From: Auricularia sp. M13
Taxonomy: Eukaryota > Basidiomycota > Agaricomycetes > Auriculariales > Auriculariaceae
Assembly (NCBI GenBank): GCA_037042915.1
Contig: CM073195.1
Coordinates: forward strand, 1,426,001 to 1,490,000
Direction of reading: 5' to 3'
DNA: 64,000 nucleotides
Shown here piece by piece: positions 34,769 to 46,323 of this stretch. The notes below the pieces were generated by a model. The model saw only the letters and a list, made by a program, of their open reading frames with translations. It had not been told where the DNA came from and searched no databases. A program made the position numbers and the translations under genes. The stretch's first letter is position 1. Each line of letters opens with the position of its first letter.

Positions 34769-34935
34769 GCTTTCTGGTGGTGGTCGAGGAGAACGTTCGG
34801 GAAGGCCGTCGCCAGTTGCCGATCTCGGCGAGTAATGTCCGGGCGGGGTTCGAATCGGCGCCGCCACCTTGGTCCGCTCCGTCACCCATCCGAATCGCGC
34901 ACACCTGCTATCACCTTTATTCCTCGTACTTAAAA
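34769..34935. promoter_or_regulatory. Shared divergent promoter (small nuclear-type gene / KIN17)
   Basis: 167 bases between opposite start codons. No obvious TATA box. Both genes look like housekeeping nuclear factors, which suits a bidirectional promoter. Confidence 0.5.
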
Positions 34936-36015
34936 ATGCCTAGAGCGCAAGTCCCTTTGGTACACTTGACGTACACCCGCTTATGTTCATCGCAGTGAAG
35001 TAGGAACGCCCAAGTATGTGGCCAACAAGATGAAGAGCAAGGGGTTGCAGCGCCTGCGCTGGTACTGCCAAGTCTGCGAGAAGCAGTGCCGCGACGAGAA
35101 CGGGTTCAAGTGCCACACCCAGTCCGAGGGCCATTTGCGCCAGATGCTCGTCGTCGGCGAGCACGCGGGCAAGCACATCGCCGACTTCAGCCAGCAGTTC
35201 CAGTCCGAATTCGTTGCGCTCTTGTCCAGACGGTACGCCTGACTGGCACCGATTTGCATATTTTAAAGCCTTATGTTTTAATTGTGGGATTTAGGTACGG
35301 CACGAAGCGCGTGCTGGCGAACCGGGTCTACCAGGAGTACATCCAGGACAAGGCCCACCTGCACATGAACGCGACGCGCTGGGTGACGCTGACGGGCTTC
35401 TGCCAGCACCTCGGCCGCGCGGGCATCGCGCACGTGGACGAGACGGAGAAGGGCTGGTTCATCGCGTGGATCGACAACTCGCCCAAGGCGCTCGCGAAGG
35501 CCGACGCCGCGCTCAAGAAGGAGCGCATGAAGATGAGCGACGAGCAGCGCGAGCGCATGCTGCTCGCCGAGCAGATTGAACGTGCCAAAGAGATCGAGGA
35601 GGCACAGGCTGGCCCGTCAGCGAGCGGCAGTGGTAGCGGCTCGGAGGACGCGAGTCCGCCACCGCCCGATGCGAAGGAGTTCAAGCGCGAGGAGGGCCAG
35701 GAGAAGGTCGTGCTCAGCGTCTCGCTTAAACCATCCGCTCCCGCTGCACCTGCTCCTGCTGCACCTGCCATCAAGCTCGGCCTGAACCCGCTCAAGGCCA
35801 ACCCACTGAAGGCCAACCCGCTGAAGGCTGCGCCTGCGAACCCGTTGAAGGGCAATGTTTTCAAGACAGCCCCGAAGACGGAGCCTGTCGCAGGTCAGAA
35901 GCGCGATCGTGAGCAGCTCAGCGCTGCGGAGCGGATAATGCTGGAGGACCAGGAGCGCAAGCGGCGAAAGCTTGAGCGCGATGCTCGGTCAACCGTTCCG
36001 CCTTCCCATGCCTAG
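34936..36015 (+). CDS. KIN17: KIN17-like DNA/RNA-binding zinc-finger protein
   Basis: Nuclear protein linked to DNA replication, repair and splicing. Exons are 34936-34946 (11 nt), 34996-35232 and 35295-36015, giving 322 residues. The start exon encodes MPRA and joins in frame through a GC-AG intron (donor GCAAGT) to EVGTPKYVANKMKSKGLQ. The zinc finger LRWYCQVCEKQCRDENGFKC with His ligands in HTQSEGH is followed by the winged-helix-like KIN17 domain (MNATRWVTLTGFCQHLGR, then VDETEKGWFI). The C-terminal half holds an Arg/Glu helix, an Ala/Pro linker with repeated NPLKA units, and a basic end. It lacks the C-terminal KOW/SH3-like domain of animal KIN17, as many fungal forms do. Confidence 0.93.
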
Positions 36016-36243
36016 AATTGCGCTGTCTATTGACCATTGTATGCTCTGTTTATGCTGTATCGTCCACACTGTCGCAAATGCACTCTTCATGGCCCCTGGG
36101 ATTTAGTGACGGCTGCCTTCTAGTTAGCTTTGTCGTGGTTCCATGCAAGATCCCACGCCATGTTCAATTGCTACTGTAAAAAATACCCAGAATACAAGGG
36201 TTGGCACTTCATGATACCGTTACGTATGCCTCATTCGCCTGAC

Positions 36244-37651
36244 TCATGCGGACACCGACACCTCCTTCGCCCCATCCCCGTTAGTCGCCAGGCCGTCGGC
36301 GTACTGGAACTGCTCCGAATTCTCATACTACGCAATAAATGCCTCAGCACATCCTTATCGCAGAATAACCAGCAAAACGCACCTCATACATATCGAGCGC
36401 GACGACGCAGCTCTCGCGCACGACGTGCGGCGCGTCGGGGCGCGCGGCCCAGTCGCGCAGGTGCGGGAGGACGTCGGGCGTGGCGATGCCGCCGAGCGCC
36501 TCGGCCGCCTCGTGCCGCACCATCTCGTCCTCGCCGCTGTCGTGCAGCACGCGCAGCAGCGCGGGCACGCTGTGCGGCGCGGACATTTGGCCGAAGACGA
36601 AGGCGATCTCATGTCTGCGTAGGCGGTCAGCGACTTGGCAGAGATTGTCGGAGGGAATACGTGATGTGGAGTGGGGAATGGGAACGAAAGTCCTTACTTG
36701 AACAGCGCACTCGCATCGGAGAACCCGTCGGCCAGCGTGTCGATCGCCGCCGGCGTCCCGATGTTGCGCAGTGCAAACATGGCGCGATAGCGCTCGAAGA
36801 GCGGTTTTGAGGTGTCGAGCAGCACGGCGCGCAGCTCAGGGACGCTTTCTTCACCTGCGTGAAAAGTTAGATCTGATCTTATCTGATCTGATAGGAAATT
36901 TTCGCCGGCTCAGACGTACCCTTCACGGCTCCCCGCAATAGACCCGAGGTGTTTCCTGGCGCAGGATCTATGGAAGTGTATCTAATAAATTAAAATCGTT
37001 AACGTGGCTCGAAGGAGCACAGGAATGGCGAAGGGACGCACTCGGTGGTGGTAGGCGCTGTCGAAGAGGACGCGGCAGGATGCTTCTGATCCCAGTCGAT
37101 TTTGGCGAGTGCGATCTCGCATGTTTCTCGCACTGCCTGGTGCGAGTCGTTGAGGTACTTTTGGAGGATTGGCACGGCGGACGGTGCTGAGATGGCGCCC
37201 ATCGCCTCCGCCGCCTTCACGCAAGGATAGAGCATCAGCAAGCTACTCGAACATTATTTTGAGAAATACGAACCTCATGCCGGACCATTGGATCCTCGTT
37301 CGTGTTCTCCAGCACGCGCGTAAGGACGGGCAGCGCCCTGTGGTCTTTCTTTTGGCCGAGCACGTAGGCAAGCTCGTGCTTCAGCAACGCGCTCTCGTCT
37401 GCGAAGCCTATAATAGGTGGTCATTCCAATCAATTTGGAAGGGTAATGGGAGCGATAGACACCTTAGATGAGCAAAGATCTAATCTGTGGCTGGCCGACG
37501 CACCTTTCGAGATAATACCGATGCTCTCCTCGCCAGGGATGGCCTTGAGCGTGAACAGCGCGCGGAAACGCGACGCCAGCGGCGTGCTGCCAGAGGTGTT
37601 GAGCAGCGTCGCCTCCAGCGCCTGCAGTTCCTGAGCACTCGCGGCTACCAT
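36244..37651 (-). CDS. LIA1: Deoxyhypusine hydroxylase
   Basis: HEAT-repeat diiron enzyme that completes hypusine formation on translation factor eIF5A. Exons are 37651-37504, 37407-37274, 37214-37042, 36981-36920, 36854-36698, 36614-36383, 36327-36244, giving 329 residues. The four His-Glu iron-binding pairs are visible in the two repeat blocks: KHELAYVLG and RHEAAEAMG in the first half, KHEIAFVFG and RHEAAEALG in the second. The two halves are joined by a variable Thr/Pro linker encoded by small exons. Length matches the family. The start is the ATG at 37651 ([13 protein letters not shown]), 99 bp from the divergent glutamine-synthetase-like gene. Confidence 0.95.
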
Positions 37652-37750
37652 GACGGCGGAAAGGTAAAGCAGAAAATAAGCGCCGAAGTCCGCATTGCGC
37701 GGTGTCGTCGGAGATTTTCATGGCGCTTCAAAGCCTTCAACAAGGCCGCC
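37652..37750. promoter_or_regulatory. Shared divergent promoter (DOHH / glutamine-synthetase-like)
   Basis: Only 99 bases separate the two ATGs, so the two genes share a core promoter region. Confidence 0.5.
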
Positions 37751-39420
37751 ATGTCTGCCTACGACGACCTGCGCAAAAAGCTCGAGGCGGAAAACGTGCG
37801 CTTTGTGCGCCTGCAATGGGTCGATCTCATCAACTGGACTCGTTATCGCGTCATCCCGATAAAAGCTTTCAACAAGCTGCTGAAGACGGCGCGGCCTGGG
37901 GTGCGCTTGACCGAGGCGTCGCTGGGCCTGGTGTTTCTGCAGCTTGCGGAAGGATTTGGGACTTCAGGAGAACACCTCTATGTCGTGGATCCGTCTTCAT
38001 TGAGACTCTGTGGGTACGCCCCGGGACACGCCAGTCTCATGGGGTGGTTTGAGCGCGCGATCCCGGTACGAATCAGTTTATCTCTTACGACGGTGTGTGC
38101 TATTAGTTGATATACGACCTAGGACCCGGCCCGCCCGCTTTCGAGCCCCCTATGCCCCCGAGGGCTGCTCCGTCGCGTTGTTGAGTAAGATGAGATTTTC
38201 AAGATGTTATTCATGCTCAACGGCCACTTCAGAAACGCGCAAAGAAGCCATGGCGTGAACATCCGGCTTGGCTTTGAAGTGGAGGTCATCTTCCTGAAGT
38301 CTGTTGTTCCACTTGTCGCGGCCAACGACTTCGGGTGGTCTGAGACTCAGGCCATTCCGTCTGGATCTACCATCGCCTTTGCTTTGGAAGAAATTGCTGA
38401 TGACCTTGAGCTTTCCGGCATTGAACTCATGATGTACCATGCAGAGGCGGCTCCTGGTCAGGTCAGTAGCATCGCCTACTAATTCCGAGCATTTTCTGAG
38501 ATGACTATGACAGTATGAATTCGTCACGGGGCATCTCCCTCCCTTGGAAGCTGTGGACGCTCTGATTGCAACCCGGGAGACCATTTTCAACGTTGCCAGG
38601 TAAATTATATCTACAGTGGCTAAATTGTCTGATAACACTGAATAGCAAACATGGGTTCAAAGCCACTCTGGCTCCCCGCCTGTACAATAACACTTGTACG
38701 TCGTCATAATCTGTTCAGCATTCTCTTCTCAGCGCAAAAAGGTGGTAGCGGTCTTCACGTGCATCTCTCCGTCAAGTCAAGTCGACCATTATCGACCCAA
38801 TCCGCAAACGTCCCAAGCGCACCGGGATTAACGGCTTTGGAGGCATCCTTCCTGCAGGGGATGCTCGACCACCTCCCAGGCGTCTGCGCGCTATCTCTCC
38901 CAACGAACGCATCTTATGCGCGGATGCAGGACGGCATCTGGTCCGGCGGCACTTGGGCGTCGTGGGGCCGCGAGAACCGCGAGTCCGCGATCCGCCTCTG
39001 CGGCGAGCCGGAGGCGTACCACTTCGAGGTGCGCGCGCACGACGGGACGGCGTGCCCGTATGTCGCGATGGCGGCGCTGATCGCCGGCGGGATGCGCGGC
39101 GTCGCGGCGTCCGCTCCCCTGGTGACGAAGGACTGCCAGGTCGTCGCTTCGACGCTCAGCGAGCGCGAGCGCGCGGACTTGGGCATCACGCGTCGTATGC
39201 CGCTGAGTTTGCAGGAGGCTAGGAACTATCTCAGGCAGGACCACGAGCTCGTATCTGACCTTGGCGAGGCGTTTGTGGAGAGGTTCTTGGCTGTGAATGA
39301 GGTATGTACGCCGCGGTTAGTGTCGCCAAGTCTCATTTGACGCCTTTACAGACTCTGGAACGACTGCTGAAGGACGACACTGAAGAGAAGACCGTCAAGA
39401 AGCTCGTCGATTACTACTGA
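37751..39420 (+). CDS. Glutamine-synthetase-like enzyme (type I / FluG C-domain kin)
   Basis: Seven exons (37751-38065, 38123-38184, 38233-38461, 38514-38599, 38646-38695, 38733-39301, 39352-39420) give 459 residues. The N-terminal beta-grasp part starts VRFVRLQWVDLINWTRYR. The catalytic barrel shows GFEVEVIFLK (metal Glu), YHAEAAPGQYEFVTG, GSGLHVHLS (ammonia/ATP His) and RESAIRLCG. These are hallmarks of type-I-like glutamine synthetases found in fungi, related to the C-terminal domain of FluG, not of the eukaryotic type II enzyme that does primary nitrogen assimilation. It may be a gamma-glutamyl ligase for amines or aromatic compounds; substrate unknown. Confidence 0.88.
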
Positions 39421-39516
39421 GTACTGTCTCAGCGGAAGCAGATGCTGTCGCAAAATCCAAAGACCCATTGATTCATTGAGAAAGCACCATACCGTGAATA
39501 CAAAGCGCGGTCGCCC

Positions 39517-41660
39517 CTAGCTGGTGTACGCAATCTTGAACGTCCATACGAACGTATCGGCAGCAGCGATGGCAGCGCTGCCATGTAGCGTGAATGTGCC
39601 GTCGTCGTTCTTCGTCAATGAAGCCCGGCGGCCATTCAACGAGCCGCCGACAATCGTCACCCTGTCCCTTGGGAGCAAGGGGACTGGGAACGGGATTGAT
39701 ACCGCCCCGGTGGGGGCTTCGAGGAGATGGATGTAGAACGCGCTCGGTGTCGTAGTGAAACGGACCGAGCCTGTTCCCGGCGAGCGCGCCCAGTAACGAG
39801 TACTGAAAATGCTCTCCGCATGGGCTTTAACCCACTTCCCAGCGCCAAGGAGATTGTTAGACATGATCTCAGGGATTGTGCCGTCGTTCCTCGGACCGAC
39901 TATGTTCGGTTAGCGAGTTGAATCTCCAACAATGGGACAAACGTACTGTCAAGCAAGAAATTCCCGTTCTTGCTGACGATGTCGACGAGTGTTTGGACGA
40001 TTTCCTCAGACGTGAGGTAGCCACTGTCCGGCGTCACATAGTTGAACCTGAAAAGTTGTCAGAGGAGTTTCCGAACGATGACCTTTTGTCAGTGTCAGGC
40101 GTACCCAAACGAATCAGGGTCCAATCCGCGACAAGTCTCCCATTTACGCTCCGAGATGTCCTCATTGGAGGAGTACTCCGGCGTATCGAAGTCGCCCTGA
40201 ATACCGCAGCGGTTGTTGAACGTAACCTGCCTGCCTTGCTTCGTCGCCCAGTTGAGCCAAGCAGACGCCATAAGCGTACTGTTGTTCGGGCCGCCGATGT
40301 CGCACCACATGATCTCAGTCCCATAGTCGTACGCAAGGACGTCCATCTGCGGCCGCTGAATGTCAGTGACGAAGTCGTTAACCTCGACGAAGCCAGTATA
40401 TGGGACTTCTTCGCCGGTGTAAGGGTTCTTCGGGGGTCCTGGAATAGTAGGTCATTGTCAGAGCCCATGAGAGACCACAAAACGTACCTCCGGGGAAGGA
40501 CCCCCCGTCGCTGTAGCGAGCGTACGCTGGATTATACCACTCAGGCAAGGAGAAATAAGTGCCTGGGACGACAATGCGTCAGACTAAATTGTTGAGCGTT
40601 ACGCTGCCACACGGACCGCGGTGGATGTGAGGGAAGTTCTTCTTGGCCTCGTCGAATAGCTCGCGGATGAAGTCACGCTTCGGGCCTAGATGAACTGAAG
40701 AGCGCTTGCTGATCGTCTCGGGGAAGTCGAACAGCGCGAAGCCTTCGTGGTGCTCTGCGCGAAGGTGAGACGTTGCATATAGACGTCTCGCGCCATGCAG
40801 ACTCACTAGTGGTCGGCACAACGTAGCGGGCTCCTGCGTCTTCGACGAGTTGCATCCACTGGTTCGGATTGAACTTCTTTCCCGTGAAGTTCGCGATGAA
40901 ATCGTCGTAGTTGAAGTCAGTACCGTACGTGTCCTTGTGGTACTGGAAGGTCTGCGTCGAGTCGTCGGGGTTGTTCAGGTGCTGCCAGTACCTGCGAAAG
41001 GTGCGATCAGCAGTCATGCGCGAGATCTACCATGGAACGCACCATTCTGCATACTCCTCATTCGGGGCAACGTTCCCAAACGCGGGTGCACTGTACAGTC
41101 CCCAGTGAATGAATATGCCGTACTTGGCATCATTGTACCAGTCAGGCGTCGTGTGAATCGCGAGGCTGTCCGTCGTGGCAGCGAAGGTGCCGACGCCGCA
41201 GCTCTGGCCTGTAAGGACCTTCCTAGCCTGCGAACTGCGGGCCCAAGACACGACGACTGTCGCGTCGCACGAGGTGCCAGGGGCGATGCCGGCCTTGTTC
41301 CTCACGCCGACTTGAACGACGGCCTGGTCACCCGGTTGAAGCCGCTTGAGAGTGCCGCGCGACACGGTTTCGACGCCGCTTGAGGAGACGGTGACTTCAA
41401 GCGCGTCCGCCTGGGTGATCCACGCGTCGTCACCGGTGTTCGAGACGGTAACCTCGACAATCTGCACGAAGTTGGACCCCTCGACCCACTTGGTCGTAAA
41501 GACCGCATTGCTGATCTCGACCTTCGCGTTAGCTGTGGAATAGTTAACAATAAAGTGGTCATGAGCATGAAGCACAATTACCTTCGCGCTGCTGGAGCGG
41601 CACGCCAGCTGAGGCGGCCAGTGAGCCCACCAAGGCAAAGCAAGCTAGAATGCCGAGCAT
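39517..41660 (-). CDS. Alpha-L-fucosidase, GH29, secreted
   Basis: Eight exons (41660-41582, 41532-41043, 40991-40807, 40754-40617, 40562-40488, 40438-40105, 40047-39947, 39899-39517) give 594 residues. The start MLGILACFALVGSLAAS is a signal peptide. Residues about 27-135 form a beta-rich domain before the enzyme. The GH29 barrel then begins at DWYNDAKYGIFIHWGLYS. Other signatures are the KHHEGFALFD loop, the EIMWCDIGG segment with the likely nucleophile Asp, and NFLLDIGPRNDG. The C-terminus is a beta-sandwich. It would release terminal fucose from glycans outside the cell. The minus-strand start is set by the signal peptide and a clean splice to ANAKVEIS. Confidence 0.93.
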
Positions 41661-42927
41661 CGGGGCGTCGCACGGCAAGCAATAGGGTCATTCTGGCCTT
41701 TAAGAAATCCGTGGGATGACGCAGAACGGGCCAAATTTGGTCGCTGATAGCAGTCCCAGGCAACGATCTCACGTGTAGGAAGGAGAGAAGACCGAAGCTG
41801 GCAATCGCAGATCCGAAAGAAGCAAGTCCAGGGTCACGATGCTATGGCTTGAAGTCAGATGCGCGCCATAGAGCATACGAGCGCGTCGAGAAGCTCAGTG
41901 CAAGTACAGTGTAGACAGACGCTTCGCCTTGGGGTAGACGAGACACGCGGTCCGTCGGGGCACCGCGAGCACATCAACGGGCACCTCAGTTTGAGTAAAC
42001 AACGACGGGCTTCCTGATTGGCCGCCAGGACTGTCGGAGAGCTGCCCGCGTGCGTGCACTGGACACGTCACAGGCAAGCTTCAGCGTGCAAGACCAATAG
42101 GACAGAGGATCGTGCAAGAACCGTCCCACGCCACCGTGGGGGAGGTCCAGCTCACCATCCAGTGGAATATCCTTCGAAGAGTCAGCATGAACGCTGTCAA
42201 CACAGTCCGCAACGTCGACTGACCTGCGGGCCGAGTCAGGTGGGCCGCTGGGAAGGGCCGGGAAGGCGACGTCGCCATGCGGGCAACCGTGAGCAAGCGC
42301 CCTCAAGACAGCCGTCGGCGTTCTTAGCCAAGAGATAAGCTAATCCCAGCCTTCAGCTGAAGAAAATAGATAAATGCCCGTAGCCCGACGCTGGCAGTGC
42401 GGCCGGCTGGCGGACGCCGTTGTGATGGAGATACCATAGGTGATATGTGACCTGATAGACAAAAGTCAGAGGTGACGACATATATATGGAGATAACGCTG
42501 CAAGCTCCTAGACAGCGCTTGGAGAGCGCATCATGCTTTGGGTTGCCGAGAGCCTGAGGCCAAGACAGCTAGATATCGGTCGCCGAGTAATAAAATTGGA
42601 GCTGCAAAAAGAGATTCAGATATAGCATCAAAACATTGAAAGCGCGCGCGCGGCGGGAGCGACAGCAATTCGTCAGACTGTCGCCGCGTCCAACGTATAG
42701 TATACGGACGACAATTCGGAGGTCGAGGAGCTATCGGAACATCGGTCCGTTGGGAGCAACTCAATTCCGCAAAAAACTCCGCGAGTCCGAGCGCTCGTGG
42801 ATGTAAAACTTCTGCTAAGGCGTTCACATGAGCGCTCTGGTCTGCACGGACAAAATTATGGGCGACGCGCCCAGTCCGGGTTTTTATCGATCCCATCCTT
42901 ATCTTCCCACTGCGACCCAGAGCCACA
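41661..42927. other. Intergenic between GH29 and the BCS1-like gene
   Basis: Divergent promoters of the two flanking genes. No coding region seen in 1.27 kb. Confidence 0.45.
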
Positions 42928-45358
42928 ATGGACAACTCGAACAGCACTCTGCTATTCACTCAGCACTACCTTCAGCAAGTCCCTTTCACCATCGTGGACC
43001 TGCTGTCGCTGCTCGCCGGGGCAATTTGGGCTTTCTTTCAGCGCGGCTGGATCCAAGAAGGGCTGAAGCTGATGCTGTTCGGAACAGCGATGGAGGGCGT
43101 GCGGGGGATCTGGAGGTCGCTCTCTGCCCACGCAATCCAGCGGCTGTTTATCGAGGCTACGTTTGTCAACGGCGACTTCTGCTTCGATTGGATTGATGCG
43201 TATCTCAAAGCGCACAATGTCTGGGAAAATTCCACGTCGGTCCGCGTGCTGAGCATCGTCCAGGCCGGCTCGCATGCTGAGGATAAGCTCGATCTTGGCC
43301 ACCCACGCCCGGTGTATCAGAGCACTCCTGACCAACCTGAGTTCTGGCGTTGGAAAAGCCATTGGATTAAGGTGAGGAAACTTCATGGCGACTACGAGTA
43401 CCGAACAGGTGAGCAATGAGTACTGCACCCATGCGATATAGTGGGCCTGCTAAACCATCGATTATCACTTCTGCAGGCACGGAGTCGGGCGGTTCTATCA
43501 CCTTATCGTTAGTTTCAGCGTCAAACGTCCGCAGCAATATGTCCTGATCCTTTCACTTCAGTGTATACTCCTGGAAGCGATGGGTGCTAAAGGAGCTTAT
43601 TGAAGAAGCGCGCACCTACTATCTCACGAAATCGCGCCCTCAGCTTATGCAGACGCAATTTCCAGCGGGAAAGGTAGGAACCGAAGAATCTGAGATTGTG
43701 TTTACGTTGGCTCAAGTCACGTCGTAGGCACCCTCTGTAGTGATAGCAACTTTTACGCATCCCGATCAAGCTTACGACTGGATGCTTGGATTCTTGGTAC
43801 ATCATTCCTTCTGTATTTCAGTTTGGGACAAACTGACGCGCATCAGGGATCGCTTAACGCATGGAAGGACGTCCGCCAGGTCGAAGTCATGGCTAAGAAG
43901 TCTACCAGTGCCCGCTATGACATCGAAAGCTCTGCCGTCGCGGGGAGGCTGTCGTACATGCCCACCGCGGAGTACCCGCAACTGCTCGAGTGGAACGGAT
44001 ACTGGGTTCAGGTCACCAGGGAAAAGGGGTCTCCGCACTGGCGAACGGGACGCGAAGAAGGTGGCAAGCTGACGGTGATGTTTGTGCCTCTTCCGCCATA
44101 CACGCAGGACTGTTCTAATGGTTTCCCCTCAGTCTGCATCACACGCAACGCGAGGTCATGGACGAACTCGTTGAGGCTGCTCGGCTGCATTCTACACATG
44201 GCGCGCGGCACTATGTCTCCGTTCACCTCGCCGACCAGGTAAATCCTGGTTCCCTCTTTTCTAATACTTTTCTCCTCGTCTAATCTCGCCTCTTTTTGCA
44301 GCATGGAACATGGGCACAGGCCGTCCACAAAGCTCGCAGACGTCTGGACACGCTCATCCTCCCCACCGGGACGGCAGAGCACCTTCTGTCCGACGCGCGC
44401 GACTTCCTCGCCAGCGAAAAATGGTACAAGAACGCCGGCGTGCCGTACCGCCGCGGCTACCTCCTCCACGGCATCCCGGGGGCGGGAAAGACCTCGACGA
44501 TCCACGCCATCGCGAGCGAGTTGATGCTGCCGATATACGCCATCTCGCTCGCGAACAAGGGCATGGACGACTCGACGCTGCTTTCGCTCGTCGCGCAGAC
44601 GCCCTCGGAGTGTATCCTGAGCATCGAAGATATCGACTGCGCGTTCCCTGAGCCGAGGAGGGCCGAGGATGACGACGACGCCGGCGGCGATGGTGCTGCC
44701 GGCGGCGGCGTGGAGGCTTTCGGGCCACGTCCTGTGCAAATGAATGCGATGGGGATGCCGGTGAAGACCAGCGAGGTCACTCTCAGCGGCTTGCTCAACG
44801 TGATCGATGGAGTGTGGAGCGAGGAAGGCAGGCTCGTCTTCGCAACGGTAAGTCTAGTCAATGCACACCTTGCTTCAAACCTCCTTATAATTTGTTTCAT
44901 TGCAGACGAACCATCTGGAAAAGCTGGATCCCGCGTTGGTCCGCCCCGGCCGAATGGACGTCAAAATACACTACAAGGCAACGACGCACGACCAGGCTGA
45001 GCGTATGTTCTCGCGCTTCTTCCCTCACAGCCTCTGCGGCACTGCGGAACTGGACGAAGCAAAACTAGCCGAGCTCGCTGCGCGGTTTGCGGATTCGTTG
45101 CCAGAGAGCACGTTTTCTGCCGCGGCGCTCCAAGGATACCTTCTGCTGTGGAAGAATGATCCTGAAGGTGCGGTGGAAAATGTGCAGGGCATGGTAGAAA
45201 AACACAGGAAGGAGGAGGCCGAACGCGAGGCGGCCAGAGAGAAGGCAAAGGCCGCGCTGCGCAAATGGATGGAAGCACGCAGGAGAGACGATTGGGAGGC
45301 AAAGGCTGTGGGTCCGACGGGGCCGACTGGTAATGGGGAAAGTATTGTGATGACATGA
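42928..45358 (+). CDS. BCS1-like AAA ATPase with doubled N-terminal domain
   Basis: Membrane-anchored AAA ATPase related to the mitochondrial complex III chaperone Bcs1. Eight exons (42928-43408, 43477-43507, 43562-43673, 43728-43796, 43847-44079, 44133-44238, 44302-44847, 44906-45358) give 676 residues. A helix near residues 25-37 (LLSLLAGAIWAFF) is the likely anchor. A first BCS1_N-type unit ends GGSITLSVYSWKRWVLKELI; a second follows directly (AYDWMLGFL, then GGKLTVILHHTQREVMDELV). The AAA module has Walker A GIPGAGKTS, Walker B CILSIEDIDCAF and an Asn-x-Asp-Gly sensor region (LLNVIDGVWSEEGRLVFATTN). The tail is a charged helix. Basidiomycetes carry many such paralogues; this need not be the orthologue of yeast BCS1. 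Confidence 0.88.
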
Positions 45359-46323
45359 GGATATGTTCTTGCTTAAGATTGTACACTTACGATGATAGTA
45401 CCACCACTCACAATTATGTCAAAGTTGTCGAAGAGCAGGTCAATCACTAGCTGGCGTAAATTCTTCCGTAGGCGATCAAAGTATAGTAAATTAGCTTGAA
45501 TGCATGGTCAAAAAAACTCGTAGTAAGGGCGATGCAGCCGTCGGCAGTTTCGATAAGCCAGCAGGGTAATGGCAGGCTCAGCGTCACGCACGACAGAGAT
45601 TCGGAAGACTGTCAACATCGGCTAGCGAGCGAGAGCCGAAGGGCCTCGCCAAAAAAAGGAGTCCTTCGCGGAGGTGATGCGGTATATCTCGCTCGCCAAA
45701 AAGAAAGGTTGGGCTTCGGTTTTCGTGAACGCGGTCTAACAGTGCATTTCGGCCCCGTAGAGCCAAGGCGGATGGAGCGCGGGACACCTGGGGACAAGGC
45801 AAGGTCAGTGCGAGCCGCCGCCCGAAGTTCGAACCCCCGGTCGACGAGCTAGGACGAGACGGCAATTGCACGCCCAAGCTCCTTCTCGCTTGCTCTTCCG
45901 CCTTGACCCACAAGACGAAGGAGCAAGCAACACAGTCAGCCCCCGCGAACCACTTGCTTGCTCGTCGCTCTTCGGGAAGAGTGCGCTTGCAGCGAGCTCA
46001 ACAAAGAATCAGAGCTACTGTTGGGTACCATTATCGGCTCTGCGTGCAAAAGACCACGCGGGTTGATGCGTAGCGGAGCACCCTGCAGGGTGTTCAGGGC
46101 TGGTGACGAGCTGGTACAGGGCTGTACTGGCTTCAGACCCCGATAGCGCCAGATCAAATTACGGCCGCGAGAAAGGTCCATCGAGTAAGAGCAGTTCAGA
46201 GCACCCGACGAGCAGTGAGTAAGGGCCCACAAGCTGCGAGTGTGATGGTAAGAAGTCAACCCGTTTGGTTGCGTGCCGACTCCGAATCTCCGCTGTGCAT
46301 CGTTCTCGCTCTGGCCATCGTGC
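45359..46323. other. Intergenic between BCS1-like gene and VPS74
   Basis: No gene seen. Contains the 3' end of the ATPase gene and the VPS74 promoter. Confidence 0.45.

Noticed and set aside
34840-34866. GGGGTTCGAATCGGCG resembling a tRNA T-loop (and a similar GTTCGAACCCC near 45828)
   Set aside because: No matching A-box, anticodon arm or pairable acceptor stem could be placed around either.
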